A stretch of 64,000 bases of DNA, from assembly GCA_021234535.1 (NCBI GenBank), contig CM037837.1, positions 5,248,218-5,312,217 of the forward strand, read 5' to 3'. The notes below the pieces were generated by a model, which was not told the origin of the DNA, did no database searches, and was given only the letters and a program-made list of their open reading frames with translations. This DNA comes from Stichopus chloronotus. Taxonomy: Eukaryota > Echinodermata > Holothuroidea > Aspidochirotida > Stichopodidae. Within the stretch, counting starts at the first letter, position 1. Every line of letters begins with the position of its first letter. A program made the position numbers and the translations under genes. This document shows, one piece after another, positions 37,364-51,500 of the stretch.

Positions 37364-39346
37364 ATCAATTATATCAGGTAGTTTGTGAAGGCCCAGAGGA
37401 GAAAATATAGTACTACTATAGCTCAATAAGAGGAATTGGTAATGAATCGGATGGTTCTTTTTTGTAGGACAATTATCTTAATTATTTACTTAAAAGCGAG
37501 TTGTTTTCACTTGACTACACACAAACACACACACACGTTTGGATAAAAATTTCTAATAGATTTCTGGAAATTGCCTTTCCAGACTCCGCATTCACAGTTT
37601 CCACTCTTGCGACGCTCCCTCTAAAAACTGTACCTTGACTTTCCCCTCCCTCCAATAGCCACTTTATAGCCATGATGCATAAGTCACCACTGGCCATTGG
37701 ACACCATGCACAGGCCACAAGCTGACATTTTAAGTAGGCCCTCTAGTAGTTTTCCAAAGATGACAATAAAGAGGAAGGGCTTTAATAATTCGTATACTTG
37801 TTGAGAAGAAATCAATTTCAAAGTCGCAACATAGATGAGGAAAGCTCTGGGTCTCATTCCAGTGAGACATTTGAATTAAACATTTTTATTGTGATCATCC
37901 TCAGTGATTCAGTTACTTCAGGGATCAATTTCAGCTCATTGTGTTAGAATTATTTCAGTTTTAAAATCTGTGTTAAAATTGCTTGGAATATGGTGAAAAC
38001 ATCATTTGCTTATGAATTTCATCAAACCATGTTTACCTAAAGGAATATATACTCTAATTGATCTAACATGAGCTTGGTATTTTCTCTGTTGTCTCTCGAG
38101 GGAAACCTTTTCAAAAGCCTTCCCATATTAGGTTTCCATTCTTCTTCTCTGAGGTAGAGAAACATTTTCATTTTTCCTTTATGCTTAGTTTTTTTTCTGC
38201 TCAAGTATTTGTATTGCATCACGTGATCTAAAATGCAGGTCAAATTTTGACTGAATAACTTCTCGCTTCCTTTTCAAAATCTCTGCAGTGCGATATGTGA
38301 GGCCACGTTTATTTAGCTATGCTCATCTCTCACCCATCTGTCGTTTCTTCTTTCTTTCTTTTTTTGGGGGGGGGGATCCTTTGCTAGTTACTGTCTTCCT
38401 CTCGTTTTGGTATCGACAGCCAATGTGTTGCATCTTTCATATGAAAACGGAACCGCGGTCATGTGAATCGTAGATTCTATACGGTCCGACGCTTCGCAAT
38501 ATAGAAGCCATGACAAAACAAGAAAATTATTTAACAGAGACAAAACAGAAAAAAAAAAAGTACAAAGGAAATATTGATAAGTTTTTGATTTGGGCGACTG
38601 ATATAACAATTAACATATTAAATATTAACCTCTGAAAAGAAAAAAAAAGTATAAGCGATGGACATCTGGTTACACTAGCTGGTGGTAAAATTAAATATTG
38701 AGTGTGTGTGGTGTAGCTGCACTTAAAATGAATAAAGGCTGAATAATCTGTGATGCCCCAATGCTTGTGCAAGTTGACTGTAGGATTAGGAAGTACATGT
38801 TTAATAGTCTTCGTGGTCTGAAACGTGCAAGTTTAACACGTGTGGGTTGGAGAGGTGCACCGCAACTGTATTATGGTGACTATATACGGTATTTTTCGAA
38901 TCTCTTCTTTCCTTAAACTCAGTATTAATTTCAATAATTTTCTGAAGGGTGCAACCATCGAAGAAGTCTCCTTACTTCTTCCCCCGCCCTAAGAAAATAA
39001 ATAAAAAATGAAGGATTTACTGATATGGTCATCGGGTAAACGTTTTAGGCCAAATTTTGATTGTTTTGTTCAATTTTTGCAGATGATCATTACAGTTATG
39101 ATCTTTTTTATGATTCATCTTGTTCAGACGGAGGTGGCACAAAGATATATAATACATATGTATTATGTTGATCGAATATCATGTTTGTCAAGGTTTTGTT
39201 TAAGCTTTATCTCCGTCTCCGTCTTTTCTTAAATTCTTTGCCCTCTTGCACGGCATCGATGACCCCCATGTTCACGGCACAAGGGAACTCTCTTCCAGCT
39301 CCCCGATCGCATTGTCCAAATTGCATTGCCGTTGCCTTTCCGTAGC
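37364..39346. other. Non-coding stretch
   Basis: No exon was recognised. It contains a short (CA)n at about 37520-37538 and a G run at 38366-38375. Confidence 0.5.
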
Positions 39347-40950
<1,604 letters not shown>

Positions 40951-40954
40951 CATG

Positions 40955-41125
40955 GTGTAACCCATAAATGTATGGATTAATCGTAAATGTTATACCCACA
41001 ATAAATGTGATAAATTGTAACCATAAATATAGTAGATCACCCACCATAAAAGTGATAATTTTTAACCATAAATATAATAATCTGAACCCACCATAAATGC
41101 GTTAATATTAAACATAAATGTGATA
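40955..41125 (+). repeat. Imperfect tandem repeat (ccataaatgtgataa words)
   Basis: The words accataaat, then (g/a)tgataat, and cccaccataaa recur about five times with a spacing near 30-35 bases. Confidence 0.7.
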
Positions 41126-41273
41126 ATTACAACGTAGTGGAGATGGGTGGAGGCACCTTGTCTTGTTGGAAGTTTAGGGTATTCTAGCCAATCAAAAGTC
41201 GATCACTGAAACACGATGTGACAGACAGAATGGGCGTGTCTGGTACAATGTGGATGTATAATAATATTAAACA

Positions 41274-41630
41274 TTAAATGGAAATAGGGCGTTTAGAGTA
41301 CACCAACATGACATTCTAAAGAAATAGCTTTAGTCATTATCGAACCATTCACTTTCATCGATGAACGTCTGCCAACGCTTCATCTCCTCAAAACGTTATG
41401 CATGTGATAAGTAACAGAAGATGCATCATTTGAATTTTGAAAAGTTTGGGTGAACAAATTAGTGTTGAGCAACAAATAACTGAGTTTCTGTCTGTGAGAA
41501 ACTTATTTCTTGGAAAAAAAGACTACTGTCCTTCCTTATTTTGAATAATCTATCACTCTGCATCCACAAACATTGGTTTTAGAAAAATATGGATGTTTTT
41601 CTGTAAAACAAACGCCCTATTTCCCTTTAA
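41274..41630. mobile_element. TTAA-MITE family 2, 357-bp copy
   Basis: Best-preserved member. Left edge ttaa then atggaaatagggcgttt; right edge aaacgccctatttccct then ttaa. The terminal inverted repeats match at 16 of 17 positions. The interior has no long open frame. The TTAA at both edges is what a 4-bp target duplication would leave. Confidence 0.92.
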
Positions 41631-43390
41631 GACTATCAGAGCAACTATTTTAAGAATGGCAATCACAATGTAGACAATTCATCGGTCGTGACGATGGTCC
41701 TGTTCAGTCAGTGTGCAAGCAGGACCGGAATTTAAGCAAGGAAGAGAGGGACAAACCCCCGGGGACCCCACCGTGAAGGGGCACTCACGCAGACGTAAAA
41801 GGGATCGAAAAGCACACAAAGGTCTGATTTAAGGTATGAAAGGAGGATCACTGCGATCGGTGAGATGGTGCAATGAATTTTGATTTGGGGTACCCTATGT
41901 GGGGAAATCATCGGGATAATAATTTTTTTTTTTGGTAAGTTTTCACGTATACAAGGGGACGAGGATGCAGAATTGATTAAATTACAGTCAGATTTCTGGA
42001 TTTTTTTGTATACCAATAGGTTCAAGCGAATGATATAGGGTGAAAAAAAGGGTAGGCTGGAATTGAAACTGCATAGGGTATACTTTGAATCAGATCTGTG
42101 TATCTGCCTTTTGTTTGGGAATACAAGGTGTCACTGCTGGACGGCCACGGTTTTTTTAAGTACCACTGTTACTACCCCCACTCCAACAATAAAAAAGAAA
42201 AATGCGTAATTGCTTATATCGGCACAAGCAGTTGATTCGACCACGAATGCAATCAGTCGTTGTCAATTATTACATTTATGGTAGGGTCAGATATTATTAC
42301 ATTTACTGATAAAATTGCAACTCTTACGGTGGTTCATTTCTTACATATAGTTAGAAATTACTACATTATGGTGTGTCTTGCAAATGTGGTTAATCATTAC
42401 ATTTTTGCTCATCATACAACACCCGTCCTACGTTTCTGTTATTTTCTCGGGGGGCTCTGTTTTGATGGCGCTATATCGAAACAGTAAAGAGGCATTGGGA
42501 TTCCTTCGGATTTTTCTTAAATTGTCCTTAAGAAGATGGCAAACTCCGAAGTGGTAAGACTGCTGCATACACTCGGTGCATATACTCGGGACAATTGACA
42601 ACATGTACACTCATCTTCGAACTAATGAAAAGTGTAGAATCTGGGTTGGCCATAGGGGACTAGCAAGTCCTGCCTTCATTTCTGAAAATGTTACAAAACC
42701 ATAAAAAAAAAATGACCTAAAAGGGGAACAATTCTACACTCCTAAAAAAGACATGTCTTCACTAAATTACAGCCGAGGAAAGTGATGGTAAGCGGTAACG
42801 CTATCTAACGTTAACCTAAGTCTGTGAACTTTTAACTTTTTTTAGGAAATCATTGTTCGTGACTCCATGAGAAAGATATTTAGACTTTTATATTTGCCGG
42901 GTTATGAATATTTTAACTAGTGTTGGTTCTTATGACCGAGCTAGAGTAGTTTCTGCTCTCTTGCCTCAGCACGGCGGAACTTCATCAGTGGCATGCCGTC
43001 GGTAGCGGAAAGGGCTTAAATATTCTTAATTGCTTCTAAAAGAGCATATATAGGTATAAGCATCCGTCTGAATCTATTTCTTCATGTTCCCCAGAGCTCA
43101 AAAACCTTGATTTAACAAGGAAATCGTTTAGATTTTTTAGCCTTCTGTAGGCAATGGCATATTGTTGAGGGAACAGTTCGGGTAATTTAGGTGGCAGTTT
43201 GTTTTTTTTTTATTTTGAGGCATGTTTGAAATGCATAGTTTTAATATGCAGGGTGTGGCACTGCTATAAAACTGTGAAAACATTGGCGGTGGTTTATCTA
43301 GATTTTTCGGTCAAAAGGTTTTTACCGGTAGCAAAAGTCACAAAGTGGTGGCGCAATTTGTTTCCTCGCTTGACTATCGTTACAAAAACC
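41631..43390. other. Non-coding stretch
   Basis: No exon was recognised. Words such as attattacat recur loosely at 42267-42400. Confidence 0.45.
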
Positions 43391-43393
43391 CAG

Positions 43394-43891
43394 CTAGTAT
43401 GTGAGGGCGCTACAAATTGACAAGAAGTCTCTTTTATTGCAGCAGCGAGTTTTTCTGTGTACTTCGCCTTTAGTAATGCCTTTGAAAGAGGCGAAGGATG
43501 GGCTGAATTTCGATCTAAATAGTGACAGGTTTAGCATAGACTTTAATGTCCAGTAGGTAGTTTGGATGAAACCGTTCGGCTTTGAATATTTGAAGAACGA
43601 GTTTGAAGCTTCCATGGTAGAAAAGTACTTTTGCTTTTAATACCTATCGAACTTCTCATGATGCATGTATCTAAGGTCTTGAACTGACCGAGAATATCAG
43701 ATCGTTTAGGTTTTTCTGGCGCTGTAAAAATACATAGTCCTTTACTCAAACGCAATTACCTCTATATCTGATAGTGACCTATCAGAAAGGTGTGTGGCGT
43801 ACTTGAGGGGGGTTTCTCGCACGTTATGGGCGATTTTATGATTGAGTATAGTTTTAACTTCCGCCTTGTGGACGTGAGGTCGTTTACGGAT
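43394..43891 (-). pseudogene. Decayed retroelement ORF, probably Penelope-like
   Basis: On the minus strand an open stretch from about 43891 ends THLSDRSLSDIEV. After a frame change it continues LSKGLCIFTAPEKPKRSDIL from 43755, then about 30 residues later KSTFLP. The pattern LSD..LS..E, then LSKGL.F..P..P....IL, then KST(W/F).P is one I associate with the region upstream of the reverse-transcriptase core in Penelope-like elements. At least one frameshift and several stops are present, so it is inactive. No catalytic core or GIY-YIG domain was seen nearby. DIRS-type or another retroelement is the alternative. Confidence 0.45.
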
Positions 43892-43894
43892 TTT

Positions 43895-44730
43895 AGTAAC
43901 CTTTTTGAATCGGGGTAAACTATTTTAATTTTTTAAAATTAAATTTTGAATGCGGGATTTTATCTGCTTCCTCTTCTGAGATATCTTTCTAGACGGGTAA
44001 TTTCAGTATCTCTGGGATAAGGCTATTCATTTTCGGATCAGAGTTAAACTCTGAGAGTTTGGCTCACACAGCAGCTTGAGATTCTTCAGACGGACGTGAA
44101 TGAAATTACCCGTGAGTCTGAAATCTGATAAGTCCGTTCAAAAGGCGCTAAAGTTTTGGTAGGGAAGTACGTACAATATCGTGCTAGCTTGTGCTGGGAT
44201 TTTAAGTTCTTTTTTACTCTTTTGCCAAAAGTCATCTGAAGTCATCTGCACACAGACTATGGACAAACCATGTTTGCAGTATTTCATGAAACATGCCGAT
44301 TAAAAGTTTGAAGTGGAGGATATGTGCTGCCCAAGTTTAATTAGTGTAAAAAATGTAAAAATGCATATTCATAAACCAATGTAAATGGCACTAAGTAGTA
44401 ACCTGCTTGTTAAAACAGTTGTGCATCTTTTATTTAGCAATTGGAGAGATTTACTGTACAGTAGACCAATAGGGCCTTCAAAGTTGTTGTAGAAGGTATC
44501 ATTGTGTTGTGCAATGAGTGTAAATCAGAACTGAAAACTTAAAGCAATGCAGTTTGACTACGTGCAGCTAATACCAGTGACTACATGAAGAAAATTTGAA
44601 GGGAGTTTAAATTTGAATTTGACAAAATTTAAAAAAAGAACATAAAAATCTAAGTTTAAGGATTAACATCTGATTTTAAATTAAAAAAAAAAGATTTCTT
44701 CTCGCACATGCTTTCATAGCTTAATATTTA
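43895..44730. other. Non-coding stretch beside the retroelement relic
   Basis: No exon was recognised. The part up to about 44200 may be more of the same decayed element but could not be read. Confidence 0.4.
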
Positions 44731-44734
44731 ACTT

Positions 44735-45680
44735 GGACAAAAGGTTGCTTTGGTGGTATTTCACGTGGGGTTTGCAAAATCTTTCACTCCAAGGTCCTGT
44801 GTGGACCCTATGTTCCATTTTATGAAATTCTGCAAAGTGATACTTCTCCAACAGATTTTCTTGTACAATGTTGATGGGTTGTCGTAATGATACTCTCTTA
44901 GTGGCTATCTCGTGGGGTGTTCATGAATATGTAGTCTTTGGTTCTATGGGGGCTCTGTGGCCCGTTTAATGAAATTCTGCAAAATGCTTTTCCTTTTAAA
45001 ATGCCTCTTGAAAGTGTCATACCACATCTCAAATATTTCTATCGTGCATGAATGATAACTGAGTAATGGGACAGTGTCAGTTGGTGTACTAAGTGAAACT
45101 CTATATTACCTTCAAGTGTGTTGATCAGTATAAAGAGACATTAAAGGGCACTTTTGAGTTGTTTCATGAAATTTATTTAGTCTCACAAACCTGTCAAATT
45201 TGTGTCAATTTTTCTAAACATAAGGCTTCTATGGACAGATCGATGGTCAAACTGTAAAAGGTTCACCATGATGTGTCAATACAAATGGCCACTGTAGTTA
45301 ATGGACTGAAATTGGTTTTGGAGAACTTGTGACCATTCACTTTTTCACATTAGTGCTCATTACACATTAGTACCCATACCCACAGCCAGTGTAAGCCATG
45401 AAGAAAAATAAGAAAAATTGGCAGTTTTCACAATTATCGGATTGAAAAGTAATGCAAATTAAGCATTGTTCTTTGGTAGTACCTATCAAAATTTTCACAA
45501 ATTTATTGGAAAAGTTCGAACTTCTGCATTGTTAGTACGGTGCTCTAGTTTATGAAATTCTGCAAATTGTGCAGTCCTACAATTTCTCTTGTACAATGTT
45601 GATGACTTGGTATAATGAGTGGCTCCTACACAGGTTCCTATGATTTGACATAATGATATGTGAATGGTACCTTCAGGGTG
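44735..45680 (+). repeat. Diverged tandem array interrupted by a MITE
   Basis: The block (t)ttatgaaattctgcaaa occurs near 44818 and 45549, and as taatgaaattctgcaaaatg near 44963. The companion block cttgtacaatgttgatg occurs near 44860 and 45589. The run between the second and third copies is taken up by the TTAA element at 45141. Confidence 0.65.
45141..45515. mobile_element. TTAA-MITE family 1, copy 3
   Basis: Left edge ttaa then agggcacttttgagttgttt and catgaaat. Interior words matching copy 2 include tttttcacattagt, then cagccagtgtaagcca and attggcagttttcaca. The right end (ttcacaaatttattgg) aligns with the right end of copy 1 but its terminal TTAA has mutated. Confidence 0.75.
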
Positions 45681-46214
45681 TTCAGGCGTGAACCTCTACC
45701 CTCGGTGCTCTATTTTTTTTGGGGGGGGTGGTTAAAATGTCCCCCAAAGAAATCCCTGATTTAGCTAACACATATATTCGATATGTGTTGACTAATGGCC
45801 TGTGATGTACCTTATCTGAGCACTGTCCTAATGTGATAGATAAGGAAGCAGATAAGTGTGGTGGTTTTGAGAAACGATATTGCTTTTTGTCCATCCCATT
45901 TCGGAGAACTGTGAAAAGAGAAAACCCAGCAAAAGTGGAGGGGGGGTCTTCAAGAAGGGATTCGAATATTTAGCGCACAACTTGACGCGTTGTGACATTC
46001 TTCAAATAAATGGTTGAGATATAACAAAGTCAATGAAAGTCACTGAGTGCGGATGCCCTCACTCGGTGATTTGTCCGAATCACTCTGAAATTGGTGGATT
46101 GCCAAGTTGAACAATGACCTTTAATACATTGACTACTTGTTAATGTTTGGTCAGGTCCATTTATTTGGAGGATGTCATGAAATGATGAAGTTGTAATCTT
46201 CCTTTCTTGGAGTG

Positions 46215-46430
46215 CTACCTTGACATTAAAATTGGCTTTTCTGCCAAAGAAACATTTGTTAAGACATTTTCTCCAGATTTAAGATTTACTACACCCATCG
46301 TCTGTACTAGACCGCAAAACTGAGTTATTGTGAACTGAAGGAAACATGCAGCAATACCATGCTCACCCGGCTTCTCGATGGAGTCTACCTTATTTAAAAT
46401 GATCTGACCGTCTCTTGAGGAGAAAAACAG
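46215..46430 (-). other. Exon-like open segment downstream of SRSF1
   Basis: A pyrimidine-rich acceptor (tttttctcctcaag) is followed by an open frame reading RDGQIILNKVDSIEKPG, then a donor-like gtgagc. It is exon-shaped but I recognise no family, and it lies just beyond the SRSF1 poly(A) signal. Chance is possible. Confidence 0.2.
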
Positions 46431-46499
46431 TGATGAAGGCATAAAACAAGAAGCATAAATATTCACATAGAAGAGACAACAAATATTTACGACTATTCC

Positions 46500-46505
46500 T
46501 TTATT
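46500..46505 (-). terminator. Poly(A) signal AATAAA for SRSF1
   Basis: On the minus strand this reads aataaa. It is the only such hexamer I found on that strand between the SRSF1 stop codon and this point, about 1.84 kb downstream. No experimental 3' end is available. Confidence 0.5.
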
Positions 46506-48346
46506 TTCAAATCCACAAGACTCAAATTTGTCTGTAACAATAAAATACAAACTAATAAATGAAGTGTGAGTACAAAGCAACAGATAACTGCCAAGATCTG
46601 CTTTGGTGTACTCCTCCCCCTACCCTGTGGGGGCCATAGAACATTACAAGAAATGAGCAGAAACATTAAAACATACCTGAAAGCAGCATGGCAGACAATG
46701 AAGCAGTTCTCAGATATTTGTAGCTGTTACCCCCCATCACCCCATATAACAACCAATAAACACACCTGCAAACAGTGTGACAAGCAATGAACCGCTCACT
46801 GCTATGTGATCTGGTTTGTCTTTCCCAGAATAAAGATAGTCAAAGAAAAGAGCAAATTAAGCAGTATAAAACGGCTGTCGAGGGTAAGCAGGGATAGAGT
46901 AGGATGTGCTGTGGGAGGAAACTTGGTTTTCTACGTCGGTAATATTAAAACACGTGTAAAACACAATGTATTGCTAAGGTTTCTAATTGTACGTGAACTG
47001 TATCCTACCATTGAAACATCAACTAACCTAAGAACAAAACAGATAGACATAAAAGCGACACTTGCATATAAACAAGACAGATTAAACGACCCCTGCTCCC
47101 ACCCATGAAATCCAACCACATGCTGTCCCAGCCACTGAACGCCTCATTACGAAATCACTAAACATGTAAAACTGCCATGACACTTTTGAAAGTCTTAAAA
47201 TTTTGAACTTTTTTCAACATTGCACGCTGTGCTATCAAAATAGATTTTTTGTTTACAAAATATGGCTCATTAATGATACAGCACAATTTTCAAAGCTGGT
47301 CTTATTCACAAAGGATTGAAATACCCAAATTTGTGTCATCCATTATTATCCCAATTCTAGCCAAAGTCAACCTTATAGTCTCTACAAGCAGAAACGACAA
47401 ATCAAAGGCTGCAAATTCAGAACCATGTAATGTCATCGAAACATCCATTAAAAGTAATTAAAAAACACCAAAGAAAAATATCTTTTATGTCGCACCATAC
47501 GAAAATTAATACCTGCCACTGATGACAAGCAATAGCCTTAGAAATCTGGATACAGTAAGCACCAACAGCAGCAACATTTGAATAATGCACCACTAGACTT
47601 GCGCTCCTTTGGAAGGAATGCCCTCCTAATGGCCGCGGGACTGTCAGCTTTACATCGTACTAATTGCTGCGGCGATCCTACACGATACGATACGGAGAAG
47701 CGTCCATTGACAATTCACAGGTAAGAACATGCAGTCATGAAGTAATTTACTGTCCTTATTAATTATGATACAAAAACTCAGAGCGGTATCTACACGAGAT
47801 CACTTTCAAAATCACTGCTTATAAAAAAAGAAGGCGCGATGAGATTGCAACAGTCTTTTAAACCAGCATGGGTAAAGGAGTACATCAGTGCAGTGGCCTC
47901 AGTAGCTAACAGCTGATTACTTTCTGTAAAAATGTGAATGGTTCATGCATCCTTGTCGGCAAATTAGATACATGCCCAATTGACTTACACACATTAAAAA
48001 TATATACATATTTTACATTGGGATGAGCAGGAAACTCCCTAAAAATGGATAACATCAAAATTTGCAAAATTTCACGCCATTTTCAATTTGGTACATTTCG
48101 GAAAACAAAATTGTTCCACCATTAATTCCATCAGCACAATCAATAAAACCATAACTCAGGGATTAAATTGCCAACACTTTTCTTCCTAACAAAATCTAAC
48201 CATAGACCTGATGTCAAAACAATTCCACTTACAATGCTCCAAGAAGATGCTTAAAGATATTCTTTTTCAAGTATGCCCAGTTCAGTGGTGTTTCCTCCAG
48301 GGAAATCGCAGATTATCGTTGGGGTGTCCTAGGTGGTGCATCGACA
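46506..48346 (-). other. SRSF1: Probable SRSF1 3' UTR
   Basis: Runs from the stop codon to the proposed poly(A) signal without any other aataaa hexamer on that strand. Long 3' UTRs are usual for SRSF1 genes, where they take part in autoregulation. A plus-strand open segment with a strong donor (47629-47720) lies inside it. Confidence 0.45.
47629..47720 (+). CDS. Candidate first coding exon, antisense to the SRSF1 3' UTR
   Basis: An ATG with G at +4 opens a frame of 30 codons plus 2 bases (begins MAAGLSALHRTN). It ends exactly at a near-consensus donor, cacag followed by gtaagaac. The segment is CpG-rich (ggccgcggg, gctgcggcg) in AT-rich surroundings, as first exons often are. A short upstream ATG frame (ATG CCC TCC TAA) overlaps. 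No second exon was identified and the peptide matches nothing I know. If real, its gene would run antisense through SRSF1. Confidence 0.25.
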
Positions 48347-48541
48347 TCAATCTCGTGAGCGTGAGCTGGACCTGGAATAGGAACGGTGTCTGGAGATGGA
48401 ACGGGACCTGCTGCGAGAGTGCCTGTAGCTGGAGGAGTATTGTGGGGAGTAGCCTCCTCTTCTCTTGGGTGAGGCGCTTCTGGATCTGCTCCTTTGAGGG
48501 CTCGGTTCGTCGGCTTTTACTCTTATAACGCCAGATTCCCC
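48347..48541 (-). CDS. SRSF1: SRSF1 coding exon 4 (RS domain, stop)
   Basis: Acceptor tatcccgacag precedes GGG GAA TCT. The exon encodes [13 protein letters not shown], closing the second RRM, then an RS tail including [12 protein letters not shown] and [18 protein letters not shown], and stops at TGA (48349-48347). The longest unbroken RS run is only about seven residues, shorter than the (RS)8 stretch I recall in vertebrate SRSF1. The RS region is where SRPK and CLK kinases phosphorylate the protein. Confidence 0.95.
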   Translation of the reverse strand, partial: GESGVIRVKADEPSPQRSRSRSASPKRRGGYSPQYSSSYRHSRSRSRSISRHRSYSRSSSRSRD

Positions 48542-51500
48542 CTGTCGGGATAGATTAGACAAGGTACAAATGAAAGCCACAAAATTTATGGTTTGAACAC
48601 ACAGACACACTAGGGAGTTGGTATGCAAAATTGCCATCTGCTCACACCAGTTTGAAGTGACACTGTTTTCCTTCAACCAGTTTTACAGGACACAAAGGAA
48701 ATGGATGACCAGTTACAGGATCTAAATTCTGCCATTCACAAACATCCTATTTCCTGCTATTTTCCTTTGTCCCTTTCGCCACAGTACACTGAAGGTCTAC
48801 TGGTACCATTTCTCATGCATAGTGCTGTCGACTTCCAAAATAAACTTCGCCCTAAGGATTGACTTTACTTCCAAAACTGGAGGCCTAGTTAGAAAGTCTG
48901 ACATTACCATCTGTAATACATTACACATGTGTGCGTCAGTCTTACAAACATAATGCTGGTGATGTTTCGACAATCTCCCCCCAACATCTCAAAATGAAGA
49001 ATAGATGGTCAATGTTATGAATGTGCTTCCTCAGGTGCTTTCACTGGATCAAACTGATATGCCATTGAGCGAAGTCATAGCGTACACAAGTTCGGTGGAC
49101 GTGTATGCATCTCACCTAGCTGGCATCTGCAGATAAACACTGTCAATTTTACAAGAAGTGAAATCACAAGAATTTGCTGTGAGCTAGAGAAAAAGAAAAT
49201 GTGAGGGAAAAACCTCTCATTTAATCCCTCAATCAACAGAAACATGATTTTGATGATGAAGATCAAGAAAAACTTAAACAAACATCAAGCTTTCTGTCAA
49301 GAAATTTTGACCAAAATTTCAGTCATTGAGTAATTTGAGTTACTTTCTATTTATGTTATTTTCAAGATGCACACGTATGGCTAAATTGGGGTAAAACTGA
49401 GACGCACACAGTTTTTCTCCCAACATCTCACTGATCTAACAATCTTTCTTTGTATATGCATTGGCAAGAGAATTAGCAAAGCTGTTAATTAGTTCAGTTA
49501 GTTCAAAGTTAGTTCAAAATGAAACAACCAGCTTTCTTTCCAGCTCCAAGTTGAAACCGACAACTTGTAACTGCAAGTGAAGATAATTCAGACTTGAAAA
49601 AAGTGAATGTGCCTTTGCTGATAAAGCTCACATAAAAAACGTGACTTTGTTGGCTTTCCTCACGGCATATTTACTTCAATGTCATGACTCAAGTGACAAT
49701 ATTTCCAACCAGTTATCTCAGATACGTCATTCCAGAGTTTGCTCGGTACCTCACACCACTACATGGAAACCCCAAATGTTCAGTATCAGTGTACATTAGG
49801 TCAAAAAATTAGACACCTCCCATTCCAGCAAAAAGTACATTTACTCCAGAGAAAATTCTCAGGAATGCTGATATAGTCCAACAAGTACAGCAGAATGGCT
49901 TGCTGCCTGCAAGTGTTATCTGCCTGCCAGATAAGGTATAGTCATGACAGATCAGTTACGTAAAAGGACAAACTGTTGCAGTATTACTCGGCTCAAAACT
50001 TTGAAGTGAAACAAACTAGGGAAGCTCTGTGAATGCAGAGAACCGATTTTCGTGGCAAGGTTTACTTACCTCATGGGATCTAAATTTGGAATGGTTCAGC
50101 TCTGTGCAAGCATAGTCCATATCTTCTCTTCTGAGAAACTCCACCACCCCTGTACCGTCATTGTACACATCCGTGAAACAGACGTCGCCAGCCTCTCTCA
50201 TGTGGTCCTTCAAATCCTGCCAACTTCCAGACGATGGTAGACCTGCAGAGGTAGGAATGAACTGTCACTGAAAGAGATGGATCGGACATCCACACAGGTT
50301 CCTTTGACTTCAATACAAACTCATCAATGACACATAATCTGACGACTGGAACCGTACAACAATTTTGTTAACAAACAATCCAGATTTCAAGCGACAAAAC
50401 TTTTGAAAAGGAAAAAGCTTTACTGCAAAACTAACCAGAACAAGAATTTGATGATAATTGCAGGAACACAGTACATCCACCTCAACAATTAAAGTCAAAC
50501 ATTACACTGAGAAACACACTTGTAATACCAGTGTTAATCTACATAGAAATTTTTTGTTTCTCTGAGGGTTATGACTAAAAGGAATGATCCACGTGCCCCA
50601 GGATTTATACCCAGCATTACTAACATTATAAGCATGGTTTGGTCAACTTTGCAAGTACTTCACTCCAATGAAGTTGACCAGTTTTGACTGCCTCATTACA
50701 GTACAGACACACTGTGCTTTCACAGAACTATCTTACAGACCTGAGACGAAACAGCGGTAGTTCGACCTCCTGGGTGGTGGTCCTTTGGGCCTGCTACCTC
50801 CAAAGCTTCTGTTTCCTCTGTCTGAAAAGCCGCCTCTCCCTCCTCCTTTTCCAGAGCTTTTGGGATACTCCACTCTCAGGATGTATCCATCATAATCAAA
50901 CCCATCTTTACCTTCCTTTGCATCAACTGCATCTCTGTAAAACAATGACACATGTGAAAAATTTAGTGATACAGTAACCCCGCTACATCAAAACTTTACA
51001 AAGGATGACTGAATTCTGAAACAAGGGTCCGTCAGTCAAACAATTACAGTAGTCATGTGCTCTTTTTTTTAGAATATTTGAAAGGCAGTGATAAGGAAAT
51101 ATAAAGCAGAAATGTTTGACAAACATCTTCCAAGATTTTCACTTAACAATCTATTTTGTTTTCTTCCCCAAGTTATACACTTTTAAAATTCAGAGACTAG
51201 TCCAGTCACTTTAGCCTCAGTTGAAGGTAAACAGACTAGAGTAGGTCCAATTATGAGGTCACACAATGCCTGATACCAGGAATTTTAACGAATTTCTTTT
51301 TTTCTTTACCTACTGTAAGATTCCCATAAAGGCACATACTGTGCACTTGCACACATTTTACGCTGAATTACTGACGTGTATCGTTTTATTCGTGCAATCG
51401 TCAAATGACTAATACTTTGATTTGAATCTACATATGCATGAGAAAAACAAAAGCTTTTGAATTACAAGTTGTCAGGTTATGTCATCACAATCTCAGAATG

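Noticed and set aside
39075..39095. Residues IFADDHY resembling a reverse-transcriptase FADD motif
   Set aside because: No supporting reverse-transcriptase motifs on either side, and the surrounding frame closes quickly.
48211..48528. 105-residue plus-strand frame
   Set aside because: Antisense shadow of SRSF1 exon 4; the minus strand matches SRSF1 unambiguously.
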